Source: Halochromatium salexigens (GTDB lineage Bacteria > Pseudomonadota > Gammaproteobacteria > Chromatiales > Chromatiaceae). From it: a stretch of DNA of 58,214 nucleotides. A program made the position numbers and the translations under genes. Location: positions 1 through 58,214 of the forward strand of contig NZ_NHSF01000014.1 in the NCBI RefSeq assembly GCF_016653295.1. The letters are read 5' to 3'. Below, in pieces: positions 44,159 through 52,621 of the stretch. The notes under the pieces are model-generated. The model was not told the origin of the DNA, ran no database searches, and saw nothing but the letters and a program-made list of their open reading frames with translations. Within the stretch, counting starts at the first letter, position 1; each line of letters starts with the position of its first letter.

Positions 44159-45565
44159 CTATCGCGGTACCAATTCGATATGTTCCATCGGGATCCCGAT
44201 CAATCCAAAACCACTGCTACAATGCGATTTCACGATCAATGCATCGTGCAGCCAGTGATGCTGAACATGGTCATCGTTGGTGCCTTCGGCCAAGGCCACG
44301 GTTACAGCGTAATCCCCCATCGGCAGAAAGGGCATCTGAAAGGTGAATGCCGCCATAAATGCTTCGCCGGCAGCAATCGATAGCGGTGGGCGCTGCGAAA
44401 ACCGCGCCGTATTGTCACCAAACAATGCCTGTCCCAATCGATCCAGGAGATAAAAGCCAACGATTGGGCTGAATAGCGCCTTCTGCGCTCGGCAGTCGAT
44501 CTCCAGTATCACCCGCTCGCCGCCCACTACCCACGCCAAAGGCTGACCTGCCTCATCCAGTAGCCGCACCTCGGTGACTTGACCGCCTCCCTGACCAAAC
44601 TGCGCGGCATCGGGATTAAAACTGAACACCTCGATATCGTTGCGGTACACTGTGGCGTTGATGAAATCCAGCCGCATATCGCGCGGCGGTTGTAAACGCG
44701 CTTGCGCCTTGGCGACCCGCCCGCCCGCCTGATCATCGTCCGCGCGATCAGGATCCGTGCTGCGCGCCTCGCGCTCACTGGATTCGAGTGTCGTTTCGCC
44801 CTGCCGTGCTTCGAACAACTCGGCAAGATACAGCTGTGCCGCCTCCTTTGGCGCACCCTGAAAGCGCGTGCGCCCCCGATCCAGCCAGATCGCCCGCTGG
44901 CAGAGATTGATCACCGCCCCCGTATCATGGCTCACGAACAGTACCGTACCGGTCTCCATGAATCGGCGCAGAAACCGCATACACTTCTGCGTAAAGAAGG
45001 CATCGCCGACCGCCAAGGCCTCGTCGATCACCAAGATATCGGCATCCACATGCGCGATCACCGCAAACGCCAGACGCACCATCATGCCGCTGGAGTACAT
45101 CTTCACCGGCTGCTCGATGAACGTGCCGATGTCGGCAAACGCGGCAATGGCCTCGAAGCGCTGGTCCACCTCCGCCTTGCTCAGGCCCAGCACGGCCGCG
45201 TTCAGATACACATTCTCGCGCCCGGTGAACTCTGGGTTGAAGCCAGAGCCCAGCTCCAACAAGGCGGCGACACGGCCATTGACCTCGATACGCCCGCCGC
45301 TCGGCTGCAACGTGCCACAAATGATTTGCAGCAGCGTCGACTTACCACTGCCGTTACGGCCGATGATGCCCACGGTCTCGCCACGGGCGACCTCGAACGA
45401 CACCTCCTGCAGCGCCCAGAACTCACGAAAATAGCGCTTCTGCTGCCACCCCAGACCCTGCTGCAAGCGCGGCAGCACAAACTGTTTCAGCCGGTCCCCC
45501 GGGCGGGCATAGATCGGGTAACACTTGCTCAGCGCCTCGACCCGGATCGCATTCTCAGAGCACAT
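44159..45565 (-). CDS. wzt: Polysaccharide ABC exporter ATPase Wzt
   Basis: 468 residues from ATG 45565; the frame is open to 45616. The nucleotide-binding domain (1-250) has the insertion typical of Wzt/TagH, Walker A GIIGRNGSGKST, the signature YSSGMMVRLAF, Walker B ILVIDEALAVGD and the switch His in LFVSHD. After an acidic linker (about 275-305) comes the C-terminal domain (about 305-465; RLQPPRDMRLDFINATVYRN; GEAFMAAFTFQMPFLPMGDY) of the kind that binds the modified end of O-polysaccharide in Wzt. Its presence implies export of a completed, end-capped polymer. It overlaps wzm by 11 bp. Confidence 0.92.
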   Translation of the reverse strand: MCSENAIRVEALSKCYPIYARPGDRLKQFVLPRLQQGLGWQQKRYFREFWALQEVSFEVARGETVGIIGRNGSGKSTLLQIICGTLQPSGGRIEVNGRVAALLELGSGFNPEFTGRENVYLNAAVLGLSKAEVDQRFEAIAAFADIGTFIEQPVKMYSSGMMVRLAFAVIAHVDADILVIDEALAVGDAFFTQKCMRFLRRFMETGTVLFVSHDTGAVINLCQRAIWLDRGRTRFQGAPKEAAQLYLAELFEARQGETTLESSEREARSTDPDRADDDQAGGRVAKAQARLQPPRDMRLDFINATVYRNDIEVFSFNPDAAQFGQGGGQVTEVRLLDEAGQPLAWVVGGERVILEIDCRAQKALFSPIVGFYLLDRLGQALFGDNTARFSQRPPLSIAAGEAFMAAFTFQMPFLPMGDYAVTVALAEGTNDDHVQHHWLHDALIVKSHCSSGFGLIGIPMEHIELVPR

Positions 45566-46385
45566 CCGCAAACCCCTTGCGCGTCTTCTGGAACCAGGCA
45601 TACCCAGCATACCCAATCCCGCAGGCCACCAGCGAATACAGCGCCAAGCCCAGCCAGTTGGGCATCTGCCCCAGCAGCAACACCTGACGCGATTGCTCGA
45701 TGATAAACGTCAGCGGATTGAGCAACATCCACGGCCGCAGCGCCTCCGGCAGCGCGCTCATGGGATAGAATATCGGCGCCAAAAACAGTAACATCATGGT
45801 GACGATGCCGGTGACTTGACCGACATCGCGCAGGAACACCCCCAGCGAGGCCAGCAGCCAAGCCAGCCCCAAGGTCAGGCACACCAGTGGCAACAGCACC
45901 AGCGGCAACAACACCAGCGTCCAGTGTACAAAGCCGTTCAGCAAGACAAACGCCAGCAGCAGCACGCCCAGACTCATCAGCGCCTGGAACAACGCCGCCC
46001 CCATGCTGACCACCGGCAAGATCTCCAGGGGAAACACCACCTTCTTGACGTAGTTCACATGCCCCACGATCAAGGCGGGCGCGCGGTTGATGACCTCCGA
46101 GAACAGCGCATGGATGATCAGCCCCACGAACAACACCACGGCGAATTGCGTCTTGTTCTCCTCGCCATCGATCCCCCAGCGCGCCCGGAACACCACCGAG
46201 AAGACGAAGGTGTAGACCATCAACATCAGAATCGGCGTCAAGAGCGACCACAGGAGCCCCAGTATCGACCCACGGTAGCGCCCGCTGACCTCGCGCCGCG
46301 TCATCTGGCCGATCAGCTGGCGATAGCGCCACAGGGTGGCGACGAGCGCGCGGGCCTGAGAATACTGCGTGAGAAACGGGCGCAT
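45555..46385 (-). CDS. wzm: Polysaccharide ABC exporter permease Wzm
   Basis: 276 residues from ATG 46385; the frame is open to 46583 but the added 66 residues lack family similarity. ABC-2 permease with six membrane helices; the N-terminal TRREVSGRYRGSILGLLWSL and LTPILMLMVYTFVFSVVF, then VNYVKKVVFPLEILPV and APIFYPMSALP are the usual Wzm/KpsM/TagG signatures. With Wzt it moves a lipid-linked polymer across the inner membrane. Confidence 0.93.
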   Translation of the reverse strand: MRPFLTQYSQARALVATLWRYRQLIGQMTRREVSGRYRGSILGLLWSLLTPILMLMVYTFVFSVVFRARWGIDGEENKTQFAVVLFVGLIIHALFSEVINRAPALIVGHVNYVKKVVFPLEILPVVSMGAALFQALMSLGVLLLAFVLLNGFVHWTLVLLPLVLLPLVCLTLGLAWLLASLGVFLRDVGQVTGIVTMMLLFLAPIFYPMSALPEALRPWMLLNPLTFIIEQSRQVLLLGQMPNWLGLALYSLVACGIGYAGYAWFQKTRKGFADVL

Positions 46386-46837
46386 GGATGGAAAGCTTTG
46401 ACCAAGGAAAACATCACATGATACCAGACAACACAGGTCGAAAATGAACCACATGTTGGGTTTTAGCACTAGCAGCCACCGCCGCAGTGCGCTCCAGAGG
46501 CGCCTGTGCACGCCCTCATTCAGGAGTCGATAATTCCTAGCGGCAACGGAACATGCGCGCAGGGCTTGAGACGCGGCTTGCAACCGCGCCGCGATCGGTT
46601 ACAATCATAGACGGCTTGACGAACATGTCTCTTTGTAACAACATCCGCTAGGCTTGGGGCGTCGAGCACGCACGGACACCTCCTAACCCCTACTAGTTCA
46701 CAGGCTCGCCGAGACCCCGTATGATAGCGCCCAAAGCTCCTTGGAGCAGAAACCCCCTTGGAAGCCAACGAGGCCAACCCTTGTCACGCGCCGCCTTCCC
46801 TTTCACGCTCTAACTCTCGACACGGAGACCGAAGATC
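46386..46837. other. Intergenic region between wzm and the S-layer-like gene
   Basis: About 450 bases without a convincing gene. It must hold divergent promoters. The best is the sigma-70 site at 46697-46725. A second, weaker pair is TTGCAA (46578-46583) with TACAAT (46600-46605), 16 bases apart; a small hairpin (CGCGG-N7-CCGCG, 46572-46588) overlaps it. The leader from about 46732 to the ATG is roughly 106 bases. Confidence 0.6.
46697..46725 (+). promoter_or_regulatory. Sigma-70 promoter of the S-layer-like gene
   Basis: TTCACA, a 17-base spacer and TATGAT, each hexamer five out of six to consensus, in a GC-rich setting. Transcription would start near 46732. A strong promoter suits an abundant surface protein. 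GGAGA (46824-46828) serves as ribosome site for ATG 46838. Confidence 0.6.
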
Positions 46838-49800
46838 ATGCTGCAAGCATTCGACCAATCCTACTACCTGCAGAACAACCCGGACGTGCTCGCCGCCGTG
46901 AGCAGCGGCCTCATGCCGAGCGCCGAATATCACTATATCCATCATGGCGAAGGCGAAGGCCGGATGCCGAGCCCGTTCTTTGACCCCAGCTTTTATTTGT
47001 CGCAAAACAGCGACGTGCTGGCCGCTGTCGACGCTGGCATCTTTAGCACAGGCCTGCAGCATTACTCGATGTACGGCGCGGACGAGGGTCGCAGCAACGG
47101 TGCGATCGATTTTGACGAGACCTTCTATCTCGCGGAGAACCCGGATGTAGCCGGTGCCGTTGCGGCCGGTCAGTTCGACAGCGGCTACGATCACTTCGTC
47201 GCCTACGGCGCCGCCGAGGGGCGCGCTCCAGCCGCTGGCGTGAGCGCGGACACCGACACGCTCACCATCAACCCCGACGTCGCCACCGCCAACGTCTTCG
47301 AGGCCCCCCGCGAGTTCAACCCGGGCGGCACCGATCAGATGAACACGCTGCAGGACGACGACGTCCTCACTGGTGTCGGCAACAACCCAACGCTGAACTT
47401 CACCTTTGTGGACGACAGCGAAATCGGCAACCCACCGATCACCCCGACCCTGAACGGCATCGAGACCGTCAATGTGTCTGTTCAGGGTTCTGCAAACAAA
47501 ACTTTGGACTTGCAAGACACCACGGGCGTTGATGCCATCAACGTCTCGCGCATGAATGACTCTAACCAGATGAACACGCGCAACATCGCCGAGTCCGTCT
47601 CGACGATGTCTGTTAACAATAGCCAAGCGCCGAATGCCCCCGTGGCCTTCACCTTCCTCGGTGCCGCCCTCGCCGGCAGCAGCGACGAGACCGCCCTGAC
47701 GCTCAATAACGCCAATCTTGGGTCACTTCGGGTTGAGGAAAGCGTAGCCACGCCAAGCGAAGGCTACGAGACCATCAACCTCACCAGCACCGGGTCGACG
47801 AATGCCGCCGGCTTCCTCCAGGCCGAGGATCTGCAGACACTGAACATCACCGGGGATCAGGCGCTGACCCTGGGCGGTAGCCGGCCCACCTTCAACGCTG
47901 CCACGGGCGCCGTCGAAGCTAGCCAGTTCCAAGCAGGACTGGCGAATGTGGCCGGCTCGCTCGACACCATCGATGCCACCGGCCTCGGCGCCAACCTGAC
48001 GCTCCACCTTGGCCCAGAGATGAATGCCTTCCGCGACGGCACCTCGGGCGTGCCGATGGACGTCATCGTAACCAGTGGAATCGGCGACGACAGCTTCGTG
48101 CTCACCCAGGGCGCGTCGATCGATGCCGGCGATATCGTCGATGGCGGTGATGGCGCCAATACCATGACCGTGCTCGGCGGGGCGGCGCAGACGATCACCG
48201 CTCCGGCGACGGGCCCTAACTTGCTCGGCATTCCGACGCTGGAAGTGCGCACGGGTCATGATTCGGCTTTTCCTGCTGTCGTCGAGGCTGCGGACACAGT
48301 AACGGTTGACGTCAATGCGTTCGATATGCTTGAGAGCATCTTTGTGCGCAACGAAGGGCAGCAACCTGTCGATATTGGTACCGCCGCAACTCCTGTTTTA
48401 CAGTGGCGATCCGCCGCCGAAGGCATGACCGTCAACCTCAACAATCTGAGCGAGACTGGCGACGCCGACGGCCTGACCCAGACCATTGCGCTGGCGCACG
48501 GCACCACCGGCAACAGCACCATCGCCAACAACATCATCAACACCACCCAAGCTGTGGATGCCGATGACAACGCGCTCCAGGTGACGCTGGTCGATGGGGT
48601 GAACACCGACCCCGTCTTCAACGCCCAGTTGAATCTGGTCGATGTCGAGCGACCGACGATTGTCGACAACGATACCGAGTCGAACACCGTCTTCCTCGAC
48701 GGCAACGGCAGCTTCACCCAAGACGGTAGTACCCTGACCGTGGCCCCGGGCGATGCCTCCGATGCCGGCAACTACATGAACTTCGATAGTTTCAGTGCTG
48801 CCGGGTTCGATGCCACCTTAGCTCTTGCTACGGTCTTTGATCCAAACGCCCCTGCCGGCACGACCGTCAATCCTCTTAACGCAGGTTATGCCCTTGCAGC
48901 CGACGGCAGCACCGGCAGCAACACAAGCGCAGTAGACAACTTAGCCGCAATCCCTGGCGTTCCCAGCGGGGTCAGTACAAGCCGGCGTGATAACGCGGTC
49001 GATAGTGTCTTTTACGGCTCCCTGGGTACCGTCGATGACACCACACTAGGAACGGTCACGGATTATGCCGATCGCTTGGTGTTCGAAAACATCGAGGCTG
49101 GCAACTACGACGGCGATATCATCGCACGCTTGGGCGACATCACCCGTGATGACGGCGTTACCTCGATGTCGATCACCACGGGCTCCGGCAATGACACACT
49201 GATCTTCGATGCGGTCGGCTCGGCCAGCGCCGGCTTCACCTCGGGCGATACCATTAACGCCGGCGCGGGCCGCGACACCCTCGTCCTCGATGGCAATACC
49301 GCCACCGTCTCCGGCACCCCGCGTATCGACCATCAATCCTCGGAGTGGGATAACCTCAGTGGCGTCGACGTCCTGCGCTTTGGCGACAACAACGGCGCCA
49401 ACAACAACAAAGTAGGGAATGCAAACTGGGTCGCCATCAACGGCGGTGGCTACGCCGCACGCATCGACAACGAGTTCGTTGGCCAGACCGACAACGGCAA
49501 TCGCTTGGTGGTCATCAACAACGACGGTGACCTCCGGAACAATGGTGAGTCCGATCTGGTGCTCGACATGCGCGGGCTTAGCCAGGATAAGGCGGTGACC
49601 TTTATTGGTGCGAATGGTGTAGCTATTGATGCGAATGGTGTAGCCCTTCCCGGTGTCTCCTCCAACCGCTTGGTCGTCGACGATACCAGTGCCAACCAAG
49701 GCATGGTACTCAATGGCGGTGACACGGATATCCGCGACCCCGATGATGCCGCAACCGCTGGATACGTCGCCGGCAACAACAACGTGCTGGAGATACGCAA

Positions 49801-51325
49801 CACGGCCAACGTCTCGATCGCAGACCTTTCCCAGGTCCGCAACTTCGGTCGGCTTGACTTCACCAATGATACGTCCACGGATCAGACGTTGAACATCTCG
49901 CTGGATGACGGCGTGGTCAACCGGCTTGTCGATGCGAGCCAAGCCGCCTCGAGCACAACCCCCGAGACGCTCATCCTGAATGCCCGCGACAACCTCAATC
50001 CCAGCATCAATAACGCCACAACCAGCAACATCACCGCCGTTGCCGACCTTGAAGTGGACGCCGGCGCCTTGACCGACCAGTCCAACATGAACATCCTTGG
50101 TGGACGCGGGGTCAACAACATCACCACCGGCGATGGCGACGACTCTGTGACCCTGCTTGGGCAGTTCGACGCTGCGGACTATGCGTTGGCCGCGCCCGTC
50201 AACGGCATCGCCCTCAGCGACCTCGACAATAACGTCGCGCTTGCTGGCCCTGGCAACTGGTCGGCTCAAGGCGACATTGATCTAGGCAACGGTACTGACA
50301 CCCTCGAGACCTACGGTGCCATCAACCTTGCCGGGGTGACTCTCAACAACATCGAGTTTATTGTGTTCAATTCCTCCGTAAGTCTCACCGATGAACAGCT
50401 CAACGCCGTGCTGAATGCAGGCGGTGTCACCTTTACTGATCTCAGAGCCACGCACACGCTTGAGATCGTCGACACAGGCTTCACTGGCACCCTTGATTTC
50501 TCCAATATAACGCTGAAAGGCAGCGGAACGCTGGACATCGAGACGGATGGTATTGCGTGGGATGGCACGGTTGCAAAAGAAGACGCGGACAGCAGGGTAG
50601 AGGTCGACGGTGAGCCCCAAGGATTCGTGGTGAACGACGCCGAGTTCGAAGTGGCCGAGGATGCGCCTAATGGCAGGCCAGTTGGGACGATGACCGTCGC
50701 CGACGACGTTGAAATCGACAGCTTCGAGATCACCGCGGGCAATATCGACGTTGATGAGGACGGAAATGACGCCTTCCGTATCAACGACAACGGCGACATC
50801 GAGGTCCACGATACCAAGGATCTGACCGCAGCTTTGGATGATCCCGAGTATGATCCGTTCAACCTCACCATCAGGGCCACGGACGAAGAGGGCAATACAG
50901 GTGCGGGTACTGCCACGGTCGATGTCATCGCTGGCGGTGAGGAGAACCTCATCATGCTCAGCGACGTCCAACCCGAGGTGACAGCCGTTGAAGGTGAGCA
51001 AGAAGTGTTCGTGCTGAATTTCGACTCCAGCACAGGTGCCTCACTCTCCAGCGACGCGGTAGTGACCATCGAGGGCTTCACCGTAGGCGAGGATATGCTG
51101 CGCTTCGACGATGCCGCCGAGCCGCCACTGTCCGCCGCCGACTTCCTCGACGTTGAGGCGGGAGGTGCTCTTGTGGTTCCAAATGGTTTTGCAACCCCAC
51201 CCACCACCGTCATCAGCTTCCAGGATGATGATCCGGCCGATGAGCTAGACCCTGCTCAGATCACGCTGAGCGGTATCAACGATGCATCGCTCGGGGGTGA
51301 GACGCCGTTCTACGAAGTCGTCTGA
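46838..51325 (+). CDS. S-layer/RTX-like surface protein with N-terminal FDxxYYL repeats
   Basis: 1495 residues, acidic, apparently without cysteine and without an N-terminal signal peptide. Residues 5-132 are three repeats of the FDxxYYLxxNPDV family. Residues about 150-1260 are Asn/Asp/Thr/Gly-rich beta-strand sequence with scattered RTX-like turns (VDGGDGANTMTVLGG, TTGSGNDTLIFD, TTGDGDDSVTLLG). A cadherin-like domain is at about 1267-1366 (VAEDAPNGRPVGTMTVADD; FNLTIRATDEEGNTG). The C-terminus has VTIEGFTVGEDMLRFDD and ends FYEVV, like type I secretion substrates. I infer a calcium-bound S-layer or matrix protein; no type I exporter is in the window. Confidence 0.8.
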   Translation: MLQAFDQSYYLQNNPDVLAAVSSGLMPSAEYHYIHHGEGEGRMPSPFFDPSFYLSQNSDVLAAVDAGIFSTGLQHYSMYGADEGRSNGAIDFDETFYLAENPDVAGAVAAGQFDSGYDHFVAYGAAEGRAPAAGVSADTDTLTINPDVATANVFEAPREFNPGGTDQMNTLQDDDVLTGVGNNPTLNFTFVDDSEIGNPPITPTLNGIETVNVSVQGSANKTLDLQDTTGVDAINVSRMNDSNQMNTRNIAESVSTMSVNNSQAPNAPVAFTFLGAALAGSSDETALTLNNANLGSLRVEESVATPSEGYETINLTSTGSTNAAGFLQAEDLQTLNITGDQALTLGGSRPTFNAATGAVEASQFQAGLANVAGSLDTIDATGLGANLTLHLGPEMNAFRDGTSGVPMDVIVTSGIGDDSFVLTQGASIDAGDIVDGGDGANTMTVLGGAAQTITAPATGPNLLGIPTLEVRTGHDSAFPAVVEAADTVTVDVNAFDMLESIFVRNEGQQPVDIGTAATPVLQWRSAAEGMTVNLNNLSETGDADGLTQTIALAHGTTGNSTIANNIINTTQAVDADDNALQVTLVDGVNTDPVFNAQLNLVDVERPTIVDNDTESNTVFLDGNGSFTQDGSTLTVAPGDASDAGNYMNFDSFSAAGFDATLALATVFDPNAPAGTTVNPLNAGYALAADGSTGSNTSAVDNLAAIPGVPSGVSTSRRDNAVDSVFYGSLGTVDDTTLGTVTDYADRLVFENIEAGNYDGDIIARLGDITRDDGVTSMSITTGSGNDTLIFDAVGSASAGFTSGDTINAGAGRDTLVLDGNTATVSGTPRIDHQSSEWDNLSGVDVLRFGDNNGANNNKVGNANWVAINGGGYAARIDNEFVGQTDNGNRLVVINNDGDLRNNGESDLVLDMRGLSQDKAVTFIGANGVAIDANGVALPGVSSNRLVVDDTSANQGMVLNGGDTDIRDPDDAATAGYVAGNNNVLEIRNTANVSIADLSQVRNFGRLDFTNDTSTDQTLNISLDDGVVNRLVDASQAASSTTPETLILNARDNLNPSINNATTSNITAVADLEVDAGALTDQSNMNILGGRGVNNITTGDGDDSVTLLGQFDAADYALAAPVNGIALSDLDNNVALAGPGNWSAQGDIDLGNGTDTLETYGAINLAGVTLNNIEFIVFNSSVSLTDEQLNAVLNAGGVTFTDLRATHTLEIVDTGFTGTLDFSNITLKGSGTLDIETDGIAWDGTVAKEDADSRVEVDGEPQGFVVNDAEFEVAEDAPNGRPVGTMTVADDVEIDSFEITAGNIDVDEDGNDAFRINDNGDIEVHDTKDLTAALDDPEYDPFNLTIRATDEEGNTGAGTATVDVIAGGEENLIMLSDVQPEVTAVEGEQEVFVLNFDSSTGASLSSDAVVTIEGFTVGEDMLRFDDAAEPPLSAADFLDVEAGGALVVPNGFATPPTTVISFQDDDPADELDPAQITLSGINDASLGGETPFYEVV
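46850..47233 (+). repeat. Three FDxxYYL repeats at the start of the S-layer-like protein
   Basis: Copies of 43, 44 and 41 residues. Shared pattern: FDxxFYLxxNPDVxxAVxxG then HYxxYGAxEGRxPxPF. Compared with the glycosyltransferase repeats each copy has four to five more residues in the middle (AVSSGLMPSAEYHY against AAGINPLVHY), but the F-D, Y-L, P-D-V, H-Y and E-G-R positions coincide. Confidence 0.85.
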
Positions 51326-51358
51326 CTCCAATCGCTCGTCTCAGCCATGCGCTGAAAA

Positions 51359-51386
51359 CCACGCCGGTCCTTAGCGGCCGGCGTGG
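51359..51386 (+). terminator. GC-rich hairpin after the S-layer-like gene
   Basis: Perfect 9-bp stem CCACGCCGG / CCGGCGTGG with a 10-base loop, starting 34 bases after the stop. No T run follows, so it is either a weak intrinsic terminator or an mRNA-stabilising hairpin. Confidence 0.5.
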
Positions 51387-51444
51387 CCCCTTGGCTAAAC
51401 TTCGATTCCAGCAGCGTGTGCCGCACTCTCAAGCGAAGCCATGG

Positions 51445-51482
51445 TCACTATCAATAGTCATGTGCTGATCGTTCTATAGTGA
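51445..51482. repeat. Inverted repeat before the 313-residue gene
   Basis: TCACTAT and ATAGTGA form 7-base arms 24 bases apart, in an AT-rich patch about 70-105 bases before ATG 51550. TATAGT (51475-51480) within the right arm could be a -10 box. A regulator site or promoter is possible; nothing more can be said. Confidence 0.35.
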
Positions 51483-51549
51483 TAGGATCGCTCGTATGCT
51501 CACGCGCCCGTCCAAGCACCTCGACTTCTAACCTCCGTGGAGACTTCAA

Positions 51550-52491
51550 ATGGCTAACCTTGACTCCGGTAACCTCAGCGTCAACATTACTGGCGACGAT
51601 CCCGAGTTTAACGATTTTGGCGGCACTGACACTTATTCAATTGTCTCGGACCTGAGCGGTGACGTCACCGTCAGCGACAACCAAGCTAGCGTCATCAACC
51701 TACTGGATGGCCTAGAGATCACCTCCGCCAATTTCCTCTCCAATGGTGTGCAGTTCACAGTGAACGACCAGGTCGTCACCTTCTTGGGCGCTCCCGAGCA
51801 GTTCAGCTTCGTCTTTGGAGGAACGCCATTCGACTCCACAGCCGGTACCCCGCTGACCTTCGAAGAGACCGCCCAGGCTTTCGGAACCACCGTTCCTGCG
51901 GCTGGCGAACCGTTGAATAGCGCGACTATCACCGGCACTGTCAATCCTGATGGCTCGATTGGCGAGGGACCGGCACCGACGCCGATCGATGAACCTGGAG
52001 TCCTCACTTGGGACGAAAATGGCATCCTTGGCAACGAGGAAGGCCAGCTTTCTGAACAACAAGATTCCACCTGGGGCTATTTTGGCGACGCTGACCAGGT
52101 GCGTACCGACAACGACAGCGAGGCCAGCGTCACCTTTACCTTGAGCATCGATGACACCGAGCCGGCACCGGTCGAAGAGAATGCGGTCAACATCCAGATC
52201 ACCAACTTCACGGCTGGAGATGTGCTCGATGTCTCAAGTTTCGCGGGTGACCTTGCGGCCGGCGACACCCCCGTGGTAACAGGCGTGGACCTTGATGACG
52301 GTGTTCTGGGTATCAGCATGGTCGCGGCCGATCCTATTGCGGCGCCCACGGATATCGCGCCCGCTTGGAACATCGAATTCCCCGAGATCGAGCAAACGCT
52401 CGTCGATGGGCTGAGCGCTATGGGTGATGGCGATCTGACCGCTGGCCTCAACGCTGCGCTCGAAACGGAAGATTTCTGGCTGGTGCTCTGA
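51550..52491 (+). CDS. Acidic extracellular-type protein, unknown function
   Basis: 313 residues, no cysteine, no signal peptide, rich in Asp, Thr, Val and Gly. The sequence begins with beta-strand pattern (GNLSVNITGDDPEF; DTYSIVSDLSGDVTVSDNQA) and reads like members of the type I secreted, RTX-associated group. VNIQITNFTAGDVLDVSSF resembles the VTIEGFTVGEDMLRF motif of the protein upstream. The C-terminus (ALETEDFWLVL) has the acidic-then-hydrophobic ending common in type I substrates. I do not recognise a named family. It lies between two giant repeat proteins on the same strand and probably belongs to the same surface structure. Confidence 0.7.
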   Translation: MANLDSGNLSVNITGDDPEFNDFGGTDTYSIVSDLSGDVTVSDNQASVINLLDGLEITSANFLSNGVQFTVNDQVVTFLGAPEQFSFVFGGTPFDSTAGTPLTFEETAQAFGTTVPAAGEPLNSATITGTVNPDGSIGEGPAPTPIDEPGVLTWDENGILGNEEGQLSEQQDSTWGYFGDADQVRTDNDSEASVTFTLSIDDTEPAPVEENAVNIQITNFTAGDVLDVSSFAGDLAAGDTPVVTGVDLDDGVLGISMVAADPIAAPTDIAPAWNIEFPEIEQTLVDGLSAMGDGDLTAGLNAALETEDFWLVL

Positions 52492-52621
52492 TCGCATATC
52501 CGTGTCGGCCGGGGCCGATCAACCGTCAACCGTCTGACCAGCTAACCGCTTTATATCTAGCACAGGCCAAGAAGACCCTCTGTCGCTCTTGGTCTCTTGC
52601 ACACTTTTTCAGGAGATGACT

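Noticed and set aside
44159-46385. Wzt/Wzm as the exporter of the giant surface proteins
   Set aside because: The signatures are those of a polysaccharide exporter (ABC-2 permease and Wzt C-terminal domain); type I protein export needs a fused ABC exporter and a membrane-fusion protein.
49046-51213. Long minus-strand frames antisense to the S-layer-like gene
   Set aside because: Translations are Val/Ile/Asp- or Ser/Pro-rich with no domain; the plus-strand frame has repeats and domains.
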